Part shown: positions 36,001 through 45,122 of the stretch, piece after piece
Position numbering within the stretch: the first letter of the stretch is position 1
Layout of the letters: every line of letters begins with the position of its first letter
Assembly: GCF_024813435.1 (NCBI RefSeq)
Contig: NZ_JANAEZ010000002.1
Location: forward strand, 186,001 to 250,000
Direction of reading: 5' to 3'
Length of the DNA: 64,000 nucleotides
From: Cognataquiflexum gelatinilyticum
GTDB lineage: Bacteria; Bacteroidota; Bacteroidia; Cytophagales; Cyclobacteriaceae
Made by a program: the position numbers and the translations under genes
Notes under the pieces: generated by a model
What the model was told of the DNA's origin: nothing
Seen by the model: only the letters and a program-made list of their open reading frames with translations
Databases searched by the model: none

Positions 36001-38774
36001 ATAACATAAGGTTGTCCCCCAATAACCTTAAAGAAATCATAAGTTGCCAAAAACTCGACTCCCTGTGAGGCTGTTGTTCCAAATACACCTATTGCAAGTG
36101 GCTTGGTAATTTGCTGGACGGATTCCAGGACTTTACCTGTCAAGGATTTTGTTCCTAAACTGATCAGGTTTCGGTTTCCAATTTTGACCATTGGTTCTAC
36201 AGTCCCCTGAACAGGTTTTACTTTAAGGATGAAATCTATATTCTCAGAACCAATTGGTCGATTGGAAGTAGATATGGGATATGTCAATGGAGCCGGATCA
36301 GGAATATTATTGACTTCCAAGCCTGCTAAAATTTGCGTTTTTGTAAAAACAAGTTTGAAAAAATTGCTTTGTGTCCCATCACCCATCTGAATCCCAATTT
36401 CCCCATTATGGGTTACGTCATAAAATAATTGAGGACCTGTTAAGCTCAGTAACCTTCCTGTAATTATGAATTCACCTGTTTCGTTGCCAACGTTTGCCCC
36501 AAACTGAAATCCTTTTTGTTGATTATTTGCTGTTCCGTTGGCTGAACCACCTGTTATTGCTATTTGTATCGCTCCTGCTGCTCCACCAAATATATCATTT
36601 GGAAGTGGACCGGAATTTGGAACGTCAAGCCAATAAAGCCAATTTGGATTACTGGCACCGTTATTCATGAGTCCAGTTAATCCTAATCCTAAATAGCCTA
36701 GTGGACGGTTAAGTTCATCTGTTTTGTCAGAAAATAATTCATTTTCAATTGGTAGGCTAGTTGGATTTCCCAATTGAAATGGATCTATTGAATCAGATAA
36801 TCCATCACCGTCATCATCCAAATCATTTAAATCAGAGATAAAATCTCCATCAAAATCACTTGGTTTTGAAGCTGCGGAGCAGATATCCGTTCCGTTGTCT
36901 AATTCGTCTTGGTTCTTGAACCCGTCGAAATCATAATCCGCATTTGGATCAAAATCAGGATTGGATTGAAGTATGCAATTTGTTGAAATCTGTGGAGTCA
37001 AAACATGGACTCTATTGTCAAAGGTGGTTACCCAGATTGTGCCTGGGAAAATTTCTGTATCCCCATTTGAAGTAATTCCCAGTGCATTTCCGGAATTTAA
37101 ATTCCATTTATTAGCCTCTAATTGCTTTAAACTACCATCAGGATTGAGTGATAAAAGATGAATGGTCCCGTTACTTTTTCCTGCTATTAATGCCCCTTTG
37201 AGGGCTCCGTTAAAACTGGATGCTTTATATTCCGCTATTCCATTTGTATTTATAGGAAATATTGTAACCACTTGTTTTTTAGGTCCGTTGGGATTTCCAA
37301 GATCCGGTGACCGATAATCCGCCTCATTGGGATTTGCCATTGCTTTTGGAACAGGAGGCCAGTTCACCGGAAGAGAATTTGCAGCATAAGAATCAAAACC
37401 GGCTTGACCGGGTGCTATCGGGGCAAGAATTGAAGTCCTAAAAACCTGATTTGGAGTATATAAAGGAGTTAGAGTTGACCAATTGGCATCATCTCCCAAA
37501 GATCTTGTGAAAAGACCTGCCCCACCCGGATTGAAGGGAAATGAGGATCCTAAGGTATATGAATTTCCTGGATTTGCCCGAATGGGATTAGGATGACCAC
37601 CATAATAAGAGCCAAATGAATAATTACTAATATCCGATGTAATCATCATGAGATGGTCCTTGTTTGACACATATTCTCCGCTTGGTGAGGGGTTTGTGGA
37701 ATTATTACCTGGCTCAGTACTCAAATATCTATTGGTAATAGTCAAAGGATTCCCTTCATTTTCTGGGAGGCCTCCCCAATTGGAATTGGCACCATTATCA
37801 GTTACATAGACTTTCCCACTTTCAGTTACGACAAGATCATAGGTATTTCTGTACCCGGCTGAAAAAATTTGAACAGGACCACCGGAAACAATCATTCCCA
37901 TATTTAGTCCATCATTACCTCCAAAAGGGTCTCCAAGATCAATACCATTATATCCTGATTGGTTTGGATTATATATTCCATTGGCATTTGGTCGGGAAGG
38001 ATCATCCAAAGTCGGGATATCATATTTATATTTCCTCCCTGATTCGAGGTCTGTTTTCAGTGGCAGGGCATCAATGGCATTCAGATCAATACTCAATACG
38101 GCTGCTGAAAGAGCATATTCTCCTAAATAAGCAAAATTTAAACTCGGTGAACCTGCATTGGTATGCCCCCCACTTGTAAGCAAGAGATATGGTTTTCCAT
38201 TAATAATTGTATACTCCAGACCATTTGGAGAATGGTTTTCTTCAGATCTCGGTAAACCTCGTACAAGGTCAACTACATCCCAAGTGCTCCCTGTCCAAGT
38301 CAACCTTGAAATTATTCCTGAATTTGTATCTAAGGCTTTATCACCAGAAGGCCCTCCCCATTTGGGATCACTAGAAGAAATATAAATTATTGGGTTGGTC
38401 GCGGTCCCCACCACTGTAATACCTGTAGATTGGCGGTTACTTCTACCGTCTTTTGCCCTAGTTCCAATGTCATCATGGTTTGGGATGTTTTGAATGTCCA
38501 AAAGGGTAGTGGAAGCGACGACTTTATATTCATTAGCTATGGTTTTTTGAATGGTATAGATTTTTATCTGTCCGTTGAGTTGGGCAAGATACAGTTTCCC
38601 ATCAGGACCAAACTTTAATGCAGTACCTTTGGATGGTGGTGAAAATCCATTGAACTGCAAAGTATCTAGGCCAAAACTAATTGTTTGACTAAAAATTTCC
38701 TGACTTACTGCCATGAAAACAATAAGCGCAGCAAAACTAATTTTTCTGAATAAAGAAAATGATGAGGTACTCAT
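33009..38774 (-). CDS. Giant secreted multidomain protein with type IX sorting domain
   Basis: 1921 residues from ATG 38774, chosen because it gives a signal peptide (ALIVFMAVSQEIFSQ); the longer frame adds 13 residues before it. Domains in order: a glucose/sorbosone-dehydrogenase-like beta-propeller (about 30-600), an Asp-rich calcium stretch (605-668; DFDGDFISDLNDLDDDGDG), a beta-sandwich, a malectin-like domain (1017-1186), a putative-Ig unit, LamG 1 (1290-1500), fibronectin III (1506-1594), LamG 2 (1596-1798) and a type IX C-terminal domain (LYPNPVDD to FKFIKK). It should be secreted and surface-attached, probably binding or oxidising sugars. Confidence 0.88.
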   Translation of the reverse strand: MSTSSFSLFRKISFAALIVFMAVSQEIFSQTISFGLDTLQFNGFSPPSKGTALKFGPDGKLYLAQLNGQIKIYTIQKTIANEYKVVASTTLLDIQNIPNHDDIGTRAKDGRSNRQSTGITVVGTATNPIIYISSSDPKWGGPSGDKALDTNSGIISRLTWTGSTWDVVDLVRGLPRSEENHSPNGLEYTIINGKPYLLLTSGGHTNAGSPSLNFAYLGEYALSAAVLSIDLNAIDALPLKTDLESGRKYKYDIPTLDDPSRPNANGIYNPNQSGYNGIDLGDPFGGNDGLNMGMIVSGGPVQIFSAGYRNTYDLVVTESGKVYVTDNGANSNWGGLPENEGNPLTITNRYLSTEPGNNSTNPSPSGEYVSNKDHLMMITSDISNYSFGSYYGGHPNPIRANPGNSYTLGSSFPFNPGGAGLFTRSLGDDANWSTLTPLYTPNQVFRTSILAPIAPGQAGFDSYAANSLPVNWPPVPKAMANPNEADYRSPDLGNPNGPKKQVVTIFPINTNGIAEYKASSFNGALKGALIAGKSNGTIHLLSLNPDGSLKQLEANKWNLNSGNALGITSNGDTEIFPGTIWVTTFDNRVHVLTPQISTNCILQSNPDFDPNADYDFDGFKNQDELDNGTDICSAASKPSDFDGDFISDLNDLDDDGDGLSDSIDPFQLGNPTSLPIENELFSDKTDELNRPLGYLGLGLTGLMNNGASNPNWLYWLDVPNSGPLPNDIFGGAAGAIQIAITGGSANGTANNQQKGFQFGANVGNETGEFIITGRLLSLTGPQLFYDVTHNGEIGIQMGDGTQSNFFKLVFTKTQILAGLEVNNIPDPAPLTYPISTSNRPIGSENIDFILKVKPVQGTVEPMVKIGNRNLISLGTKSLTGKVLESVQQITKPLAIGVFGTTASQGVEFLATYDFFKVIGGQPYVIQTLPDISKQVGSQSIQIDLGEYFNDGDGIENLKFTVSKNTNSTIGASIVGKILTLSFPSQPNFGAITIRATDLSTLFIEQTFNVDVIPAQQILFRINAGGTAVAGLNGAPNWKANEINGSYSGDGYTVTNGSTYSGNLLFDNKHTSIPSYIDKATFESIFKNERHNNNATVMAYNIPILNGDYQVNLYMGNSYSGTSTAGTRVFDVKAESSNVLIDVDLVTKFGHQKGGMEKFNITVTDGVLNIEFVKKIQNPLVNAIEIINTQTSAPLVVTSEIQNQLNKTGDILDGNLFFTASGGVGQLFYSAVNLPPGVTIEDVNGRIYGTIASGASANSPYQVTLTVKDSNSPVPNQESRTFYWAISGNVTENGLVGHWKMNEGSGSKLLDSSGNGNNAVILNTTSGVSWVQGKDGLALNLNGNSNRFATVPSNSSLNMTNAITITAWIRTSGLARKQILSKGGPDGYELSIFETGKFEFRINRESSGSTYRLYSNQNYPTDGTTWMHVAATFDGTNSHIYINGVKDNSATFAPTAIKSNTTELQIGARSSINRWVGDLDEVKLYNRVLSEVEINTLVTGGIPIPTAPLLTSPANSAKEISISPTLTWVTTQYASTYKIQLSTSSGFTSFISNVSGLTGTSFKTPKLTNNVTYYWRVAAVNEKGTSSWSQVRSFTTNSLVGFWKLDEGSGNTLIDHSGNGNNASKSSTSNWNWISGKSGLALLLNKSIAQYGRVPHNSTINISKQITISAWIRPADKLGRQIISKGGTDGYELLTRSSGKVEFRFNRESNGSTYSLLSNKNYPSDGKTWLHVTATFDGTKSTIYFNGVQDISKTYSSTTIKTNTSELQIGARKGANLWSGALDEIRLYNRALTATEVSKLPNQTIAFRMMDDGEDSEDFIEMDISDVLDDEKEVLAFDSPHATKLYPNPVDDVIHIELSDFKHDIIQVNIFDMKGLKLFDQELQTEEGRFTIDISRIGLKQGSYVLFVNSDGYQRIFKFIKK

Positions 38775-39104
38775 ATTTGGCTTGGTTTTTAAAGAATCGA
38801 AACAAAAAATCAAAAAAACAACGATATTTAGTTGAGGCGGTTATTGGAGATAATGAAAGGGTGTTACCTTCCTATTTGAAGAGTTTATTTCTTATTAAAA
38901 CAGGAATGAATGTATAAATAATTGTTTTGAATACAAAAAAATGTTTCTAAAAAAGATTAGAAAATCCAAAAGCCAATTTAATCCTGATTAATGTCATGAA
39001 ATAACCTCTTGAAAATAGATTTATTGATTATAAAACCGTTTTAGAACAATAGCTCATAAGAAAAATCAGAGGATATATATTGTATGTAAGGCTATTTTAA
39101 TGGA
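38775..39104. other. AT-rich gap
   Basis: 330 bases between the giant gene and the thioredoxin gene. I see no gene, terminator hairpin or repeat, and no convincing TAnnTTTG box for the leftward giant gene. Confidence 0.4.
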
Positions 39105-39431
39105 TCACCCAACAAATCCTTTCATAGCCTGAAGCAATTCTCTTTTGGTCATGATACCTCCTTTTCTCCAAAGAATTTTCCCCCGTTTAAATAGAATGTA
39201 GTGTGGGATAGACCTTACGCCAAACTGTAAGCTTACTTGAGGATTTTTTTCAACATTCAGCTTGTAGAGTTTGATTTTTCCATCAAGCTCTTGGATTACA
39301 TCTTCAAGGACTGGATTCATCGTCTGACAGGGTCCACACCAATCTGCAAAAAAATTCACTAAGATAGCTAATTCAGATTTTTGAATTACTTCCTTGAACT
39401 TCTTTTTTGCCATGGCCAAATTTATTTTCAT
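39105..39431 (-). CDS. Thioredoxin
   Basis: 108 residues: NFFADWCGPCQTMNPVL with the redox pair C32/C35, and SIPHYILFKRGK containing the cis-Pro, where His replaces the usual Thr before the strand. Cytosolic thiol-disulfide reductase of standard length. A start at the internal Met at residue 7 (39413) is possible. Not clearly in an operon; a terminator lies between it and the OmpH genes upstream. Confidence 0.92.
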   Translation of the reverse strand: MKINLAMAKKKFKEVIQKSELAILVNFFADWCGPCQTMNPVLEDVIQELDGKIKLYKLNVEKNPQVSLQFGVRSIPHYILFKRGKILWRKGGIMTKRELLQAMKGFVG

Positions 39432-39529
39432 ACAAATTAAGGTGGATTTGTTCAGTTTTTTTGTTACCTATATCACATGTTGTGATTTTCCATTGAGAAG
39501 ATGTTATCGAAAGCAATGATAAGGTTATA

Positions 39530-39572
39530 AAAACAAAAGACCTGTCTCGGAAGAGACAGGTCTTTTGTTTTT
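39530..39572 (-). terminator. Rho-independent terminator of the bamA-ompH operon
   Basis: AAAACAAAAGACCTGTCTC and GAGACAGGTCTTTTGTTTT are nearly perfect 19-base arms with a 4-base loop. Symmetric, so active in either direction. Confidence 0.93.
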
Positions 39573-39584
39573 GCTTGCCGTAAA

Positions 39585-40139
39585 TTATTTGCCTGCAGGA
39601 GTTGCAGGAGCAGCCGGTAATTCAATTCCTAATTTGGCCAGTACCAATTCAGTGAATTTGTCCTCGTCTCTAGTGTAAAGCAAGATCGGAGATTGACCTG
39701 CTGATTCAGAGAAAACGTGCGAATAGTTATTCTCTGCAGCTACTGCGTTGATAGCATTAAAGACTTTTTGTTGAACTGGTGCAAGAAGTTCCTGAAGCTT
39801 ATTTTGATAAGATACTTGTGCATCTTGCTCATACTTCTGGAGATCTTGCTGAAGCTTTTGAAGTTCTTGTTCTTTTGCAGCTCTTGCATCTTCAGTCATG
39901 GTAGGTGCAGCTTGCTGATAAGCCTGTACTTTTCTTTGAAAATCCTGTGCTTTTGTCTGGATATTAGTCTGAAGTTGGGCCTGATAATCCTGAACATCGG
40001 CAGCGATTTGTTCCATTTCAGGCATGAGGTCCATCAGCAATTCCACATTGGTATAGCCGATCTTCAATTCCTGGGCTTGGGCTACGAATCCTACGCAAAA
40101 GAGTGCTATTGCGGAAAGGACGACTTTAATTTTCATCAT
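39585..40139 (-). CDS. OmpH/Skp family periplasmic chaperone
   Basis: 184 residues: signal peptide (MKIKVVLSAIALFCVGFVAQAQ), a KIGYTNVELLMDLMP start typical of Skp/OmpH, and a long Gln/Lys-rich coiled coil (about 45-125). The C-terminus AAPATPAGK is a short low-complexity tail. Skp trimers carry unfolded outer-membrane proteins to BamA, and bamA lies two genes upstream on the same strand. A second ompH copy separates them. Confidence 0.9.
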   Translation of the reverse strand: MMKIKVVLSAIALFCVGFVAQAQELKIGYTNVELLMDLMPEMEQIAADVQDYQAQLQTNIQTKAQDFQRKVQAYQQAAPTMTEDARAAKEQELQKLQQDLQKYEQDAQVSYQNKLQELLAPVQQKVFNAINAVAAENNYSHVFSESAGQSPILLYTRDEDKFTELVLAKLGIELPAAPATPAGK

Positions 40140-40157
40140 TTTCGTTATTGAGTTAAT

Positions 40158-40694
40158 TTATTTGTTTTCTATTCCTAATTCTTCTAATACAAATTCTGAG
40201 TAATCATGCCTTGGGTCTGTGTAAATCATCAGTGGTCCTGCAGCCTTGTCAAAGAGAATTACCAAGCTGTTTCTCTTACTAACCCTGTCTATGGCATCAT
40301 AGATTTTGGATTGTAATGGTTGCAGCAATTCTGCTTGTTTTTGGTAGTACTGTCCATTAATACCAAAAACCCGGTTGTTGAATGCAACTGCTTCTTTTTC
40401 CTTTTCTTTTATTGTCACCAATCGTTCCTGGTACATTTCCTCAGTCAGAAGTACTTCTTCTGCTTTCAGGTTTGCATACATTGTTTTTATCCCTTGTTCC
40501 AAATCCTGTGCCTCTTTTTTCCACTGATTGCTAATAGATGTTAATTCATCTTGAACCAGTTTGTAGTCAGGGTGTTTGTTTAGGATATATTCAGAGTCGA
40601 TATATCCAAACTTTTGGGCTTCAACTGACGTGACAGATAGGGTCAAGCCAATTATGGTGCACAAAATTAATAATATAATCGGTCTTTTCACCAT
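40158..40694 (-). CDS. OmpH/Skp family periplasmic chaperone
   Basis: 178 residues with signal peptide (LLILCTIIGLTLSVTSVEA) and the KFGYIDSEYILNKHP start of the family, then a charged coiled coil and a VILFDKAAGPLMIYTDPRHD C-terminal part. The start overlaps the bamA stop by one base, so translation is coupled. A tandem pair of divergent OmpH copies after bamA is usual in Bacteroidota. Confidence 0.9.
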   Translation of the reverse strand: MVKRPIILLILCTIIGLTLSVTSVEAQKFGYIDSEYILNKHPDYKLVQDELTSISNQWKKEAQDLEQGIKTMYANLKAEEVLLTEEMYQERLVTIKEKEKEAVAFNNRVFGINGQYYQKQAELLQPLQSKIYDAIDRVSKRNSLVILFDKAAGPLMIYTDPRHDYSEFVLEELGIENK

Positions 40695-43390
40695 TATCTA
40701 AATTGTTGTCCGATGGTAAAGTGGAATTGCGCTCCACTCCTTTGATTGGAACCGGGAATTGCGTCAAATCCATATCCCCAATCCAAACCAAGGAGTCCGA
40801 ATGCCGGCATAAATATCCTTGCTCCAAATCCGGCTGATTTCTTAAGGTTATACGGGTTAAACTCCGCATAAGATCCCCAGTTGTTTCCTGCCTCTGCAAA
40901 TCCAAGTAGGAAAATAGTTGCAGAAGGATTAGGAGAAACGAGGAATCTAAGTTCCATCACGTGCTTATTATAGACTATACCTCCATATCCTTCGGTTGAA
41001 TTGGGATCATTTCTTGATTCTCTTCCAGGGGTGATGGACTGGTTTTCATATCCTCTAAGCCCAATGATTTCTTGTCCCAAGGCAAAGTTGTTCATATTCA
41101 TTCCATCCCCTCCCATGACAAATCGTTCCAAAGGAATAATTCCTATCCTGTCACCATATGAACCCAAGAAACCCATGTGTGTTCTTGCACTGATGACCCA
41201 CTTGGTTGATCCAAACAATGGAGTGTAAAATGTTGCATCAAACATCCATTTGTGGTATTCCAACCATTTATATTTTTCTTCATCCGGTGATTCTCTATCG
41301 ATGTTTGGATTCAAAGAAGCGTAAGGAGGGGTTAGGGAGGTAACCAAAGAAATATTTGAACCCATTCTTGGATAGATTGGATTGTCTACGTTATTTCTTG
41401 CGACTGTAGTATTCAGTGCAATACTATTTAAAGTACCTGTCGCAAAACTTAAACCAAACTGCCTTCCAAACTCGAAGAAATCATAGTTTTGGTAGGAGAG
41501 CGCAGTGCTAAACATAAAGTAATCATCAGGCCAAGTGACACGCTTGGAAAGTCCAAGTGTCACACCGGTAATTTTGAAGAATCCTAGTTCCTGACCTCCT
41601 GGGTTACGGAAATCTAACTGTCTTTGAACTGACCTATTCAAACTAAAGCTTAATGCATTTGGCTTTTTTCCTCCAAACCAAGGCTCAGTAAGGGAAATGC
41701 TATAATTTTGGAAAGAACGCCCATTTGCTTGCACCCTAAGTGAAAGTCTCTGCCCATCACCTACAGGAAGTGGTCTCCATTTGTCAAAATTCCCAATATT
41801 TTTTAGGGAAAAGTTATTGAAAACAAGTCCTACCGTACCTACAAATCCAAAGAAACCTCCCCATCCACCGGACAATTCAATTTGGTCATTTGGTCTTTCC
41901 TCAAGCTTAAAAGTGATGTCCACTGTGGCATTTTCATAATTTGGGCGCATGTCAGGTTCGATCTTCTCAGGATCGAAATATCCCAACTGTGACAATTCCC
42001 GAATGGTCCTTACCAACAAACTCCTATTGAATTTTTGTCCAGGCAAAATCCTGATTTCCCTCATGACCACATGGTCCGAGGTTCTTTCATTCCCTTGGAC
42101 GGTGACGGAGTTGACAGTTACTTGGGGACCTTCGAAGACCCTCATTTCTATATCAATAGAATCTTCTTTGATTTTGACTTCAACGGGCTCTATGGTGAAA
42201 AACAGGTAACCGTTGTCTTGGTAAAGTGAACTGACATCATCTCCTTTTTGAGGATCATAATTCAGTCTTTTATCTAATTTTTCTTTGTCATAGACATCTC
42301 CTTTTGCTATGCCAAGACGGTCTTGAAGTACGCTGTTTGGGTGTAGATAATTACCCACAAAAGTAATGTTACGGTAATAGTATTTCTTTCCTTCTTCCAA
42401 GGAGATGTCCACATTCACTGTATTGTCAGAAAACCTGTAGACCGAATCCATAAGAATCTCAGCATCCCTGTAGCCTTTGGAGTTATAATAGGCGATGACT
42501 TTTTCCTTGTCCTCTTTAAATTCTTTGGAGACAAATTTGGAAGCATTTAAGAAGTTAAGCTTGAAATTTTTGTTGATATACTCCTTCACTTTGGCATCCT
42601 CGACAGGAGTCATGTGGAATATGGCGTCAGCTGCAGATTTTGGGGTAGTATTGGAAATCCGTGAAGCAATGTCTCTTCCAAGGTACATTCTTGGGTGTTC
42701 CTTTGTTTTCTTCATTTTGGACTTTACCTTTTTGGCATCTATGCCTTCGGCTCCAAAAACCCTTACTTCATTGATTTTGACTTTTGTTTTTGGATCGACC
42801 TCAAACCTCAGTTTCACACTGTTTGGTAAGGTGGTATCTCTTTCCTGAATGACTTTTACATCGGTATTGAGGTAACCTTTATCAACAAAATATTGTCGAA
42901 TATTCCTTTGGGATGTATTCAATACGTCATCTCTGACCACACGTCCACGGATTTTGATTTTATCCTTTAACTCACTTTCCTGAGTTTTGTTGACACCTGT
43001 AAACTCCACCCTACTGAACCTAGGCCTTTCCGTGAGTTCCATCAGGAGATAGACATCATCACCTTCAATTTTGGTAACAAGAATTTTTACATCACCGATA
43101 ATTCCCTGTCCCCAGATTCTTTTCAAGGCTGTCGAAATCGCATCACCCGGGATTGAAATGACATCGTCTACCCTAAGGCCGGACAAAGAAATAATGGCTA
43201 CCTCATCCAAAGTGGTTAACCCAACCGCTTTGATTTCGGCTATCCTGTATTTTTGTGGTTTGGAATAATTCAATTCTAAAATATCCACAGGCCTGGCAGG
43301 GGTATAGCGGCTTTGACCCAAACGGATCTGGGCTTGGGCGCTAAGGACCCATATCATAAGGCAAAGGATAGTAAAACTCTTTTTCATCAA
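40694..43390 (-). CDS. bamA: BamA outer-membrane protein assembly factor
   Basis: 898 residues. Signal peptide (SFTILCLMIWVLSAQAQ), five POTRA domains in about 40-490, each with the ..V.F.GN/ L..L.. pattern, then a 16-strand beta barrel with GWGG, the RGYENQSI motif (VMGGDG... LRGYE, the lid-lock region) and a final Phe-rich strand (FHFTIGQQFR). It inserts barrel proteins into the outer membrane. The gene follows uppS by two bases and leads into two ompH genes. Confidence 0.95.
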   Translation of the reverse strand: MMKKSFTILCLMIWVLSAQAQIRLGQSRYTPARPVDILELNYSKPQKYRIAEIKAVGLTTLDEVAIISLSGLRVDDVISIPGDAISTALKRIWGQGIIGDVKILVTKIEGDDVYLLMELTERPRFSRVEFTGVNKTQESELKDKIKIRGRVVRDDVLNTSQRNIRQYFVDKGYLNTDVKVIQERDTTLPNSVKLRFEVDPKTKVKINEVRVFGAEGIDAKKVKSKMKKTKEHPRMYLGRDIASRISNTTPKSAADAIFHMTPVEDAKVKEYINKNFKLNFLNASKFVSKEFKEDKEKVIAYYNSKGYRDAEILMDSVYRFSDNTVNVDISLEEGKKYYYRNITFVGNYLHPNSVLQDRLGIAKGDVYDKEKLDKRLNYDPQKGDDVSSLYQDNGYLFFTIEPVEVKIKEDSIDIEMRVFEGPQVTVNSVTVQGNERTSDHVVMREIRILPGQKFNRSLLVRTIRELSQLGYFDPEKIEPDMRPNYENATVDITFKLEERPNDQIELSGGWGGFFGFVGTVGLVFNNFSLKNIGNFDKWRPLPVGDGQRLSLRVQANGRSFQNYSISLTEPWFGGKKPNALSFSLNRSVQRQLDFRNPGGQELGFFKITGVTLGLSKRVTWPDDYFMFSTALSYQNYDFFEFGRQFGLSFATGTLNSIALNTTVARNNVDNPIYPRMGSNISLVTSLTPPYASLNPNIDRESPDEEKYKWLEYHKWMFDATFYTPLFGSTKWVISARTHMGFLGSYGDRIGIIPLERFVMGGDGMNMNNFALGQEIIGLRGYENQSITPGRESRNDPNSTEGYGGIVYNKHVMELRFLVSPNPSATIFLLGFAEAGNNWGSYAEFNPYNLKKSAGFGARIFMPAFGLLGLDWGYGFDAIPGSNQRSGAQFHFTIGQQFR

Positions 43391-43392
43391 AA

Positions 43393-44130
43393 TTAAGGTT
43401 TAATCTGAGCTCCCGTTTTGCCAAATCTTCTTTCTCGTTTCTGATAATCGAGGATGGCGTCCACGAGATGCTCTTTTCTAAAATCCGGCCATAACACCTC
43501 TGTAAAATACAGTTCTGTATAAGCCAATTGCCAAAGGAGGAAATTGCTGATTCTTATTTCCCCGCTTGTCCTGATCAGCAGTTCCGGATCAGGGATGTTT
43601 TTGGTATTCAAGTTTGCAGCAATTACTTCCTGCGTGATATCTTCAATATTGAGTTGTTTTGCTTCTACTTTTTTGACAATCGATTTGACCGCATCCTGAA
43701 TTTCCCATCTTCCACTATAACTTAATGCCAAAACAACTGAAAGACCTTTGTTTTCAGATGTCATTGAAATCGCTTCCTTGAGTTTTTCTTTTGCTTTTCG
43801 CGGAAGACTATCTGTATCTCCTATGGTAAGAAGTCTGATGTTATTTTTCATCATGTTGGGAACTTCTCCCGAAATGGTATCTACGAGGAGTTCCATTAAT
43901 GCAGTAACTTCATCTTCCGGTCTTGACCAATTTTCGGTAGAAAATGCATATAAAGTCAGGAACTTTACCCCAAGTTCAGCAGAACCTTCAATGGAATCTC
44001 TCACGGCATTTATGGCGTTTTTATGGCCAAAAACCCTCATGGCTCCCTTTTGTTGGGCCCAACGTCCATTGCCATCCATGATAATAGCGATGTGATGGGG
44101 GATTTTCTCTTTGTCTAATGATTCTTTCAT
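43393..44130 (-). CDS. uppS: Isoprenyl transferase (undecaprenyl diphosphate synthase)
   Basis: 245 residues from ATG 44130 (MKESLDKEKIPHH), the usual family length; an ATG at 44172 would add 14 residues. Conserved regions: IAIIMDGNGRWA with catalytic Asp, LTLYAFSTENW, SGRWEI, PELLIRTSGE and SNFLLWQ-AYTE. It makes the C55 lipid carrier for peptidoglycan and O-antigen. Two bases from bamA in the same direction. Confidence 0.95.
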   Translation of the reverse strand: MKESLDKEKIPHHIAIIMDGNGRWAQQKGAMRVFGHKNAINAVRDSIEGSAELGVKFLTLYAFSTENWSRPEDEVTALMELLVDTISGEVPNMMKNNIRLLTIGDTDSLPRKAKEKLKEAISMTSENKGLSVVLALSYSGRWEIQDAVKSIVKKVEAKQLNIEDITQEVIAANLNTKNIPDPELLIRTSGEIRISNFLLWQLAYTELYFTEVLWPDFRKEHLVDAILDYQKRERRFGKTGAQIKP

Positions 44131-44212
44131 TTCGTAGGGATACGAAAGGGCCTTCGTTTTTTGGAGGTACAAAAATGCTATTTCTTTTTCAATATTCTAT
44201 TTTTGGCAGAAA

Positions 44213-44965
44213 TTAATAAGAATAACATTTCACCGAACTGAAAGTGTAACTTAGGGTGATGCCCAAAAAGTAATACCAGTCTTTGTCACTGTAATTGCCA
44301 TAGTTGTACCCAGTCAAGGTATTGGGGTTGTTGGGGTCTGGAAAGCGTGGGATAAATGGCTCCTCTCCATACAGCTTGTCCAGAGCATCGGTAAAGGTTG
44401 CCCTTGCACCAAATTCTGCCGCAAGAATCCACTTGTCAGACAGTTTGTATTTGATTCCGATTCCAAAAGGAATAACCGGAGTCCCTACGTTATAGCCTGT
44501 CGGGTTGGGATCATCTTCGAATTTTCTTCCTTTTCCTACAAATCCAGAAAAACCCAAACCCAGAAAACCATATGGTGAAAACCTGAATTGGGCGTAGCGG
44601 TTTGTAAAATCAAGGAAGTGATATTCCATGACAACGGAAGCTTCAAAAAGAGATCCGTTGAAACCCGCATTTCTGTAAGCCATAACCGGATCAATTGGAT
44701 TGATACTATCCGCTGCATTGAGCCTTGCAAATGATAACCCACCTCGGAGCGACCATACATTGTCAAAATTTCGTCTGCCAAATAACGTCCCTTGAATTCC
44801 GATCTGATTTGGATCTAGTCCCCGGATAATGTCACCCGAATAGGTGGCTATACCAAGACCTCCGCCTGCATCATATTTTTGTGCGATTGAACTTCCGGGC
44901 TTCAAAAAAGCCAGAGAAACCAAAAGAAATGACAAAGACAAAATCCAAAACTTATTCTTTTTCAA
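44213..44965 (-). CDS. DUF6089 outer-membrane barrel protein
   Basis: 250 residues with a signal peptide (LLVSLAFLKPGSSIAQ) and a beta-barrel-like body with GGGLGIATYSGD, FRFSPYGFLGLGFSGF and a C-terminal GITLSYTF strand. This matches DUF6089, typically found between nadK and uppS-bamA in Bacteroidota, as here. Function unknown; the context suggests an envelope role. Confidence 0.85.
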   Translation of the reverse strand: MKKNKFWILSLSFLLVSLAFLKPGSSIAQKYDAGGGLGIATYSGDIIRGLDPNQIGIQGTLFGRRNFDNVWSLRGGLSFARLNAADSINPIDPVMAYRNAGFNGSLFEASVVMEYHFLDFTNRYAQFRFSPYGFLGLGFSGFVGKGRKFEDDPNPTGYNVGTPVIPFGIGIKYKLSDKWILAAEFGARATFTDALDKLYGEEPFIPRFPDPNNPNTLTGYNYGNYSDKDWYYFLGITLSYTFSSVKCYSY

Positions 44966-45122
44966 GACGATGCAATTTATGAACTAGACAACGATATAAA
45001 AACCCGTATAAGTATTTGCGGGGTTAATTTTTGTTAATGATAAGAAGTGTATCGGGTGTACTAAAACCGTATAAAACACTGTTATATTGGATATTAATGC
45101 TAATTAAGTAGCAATTATTCTT

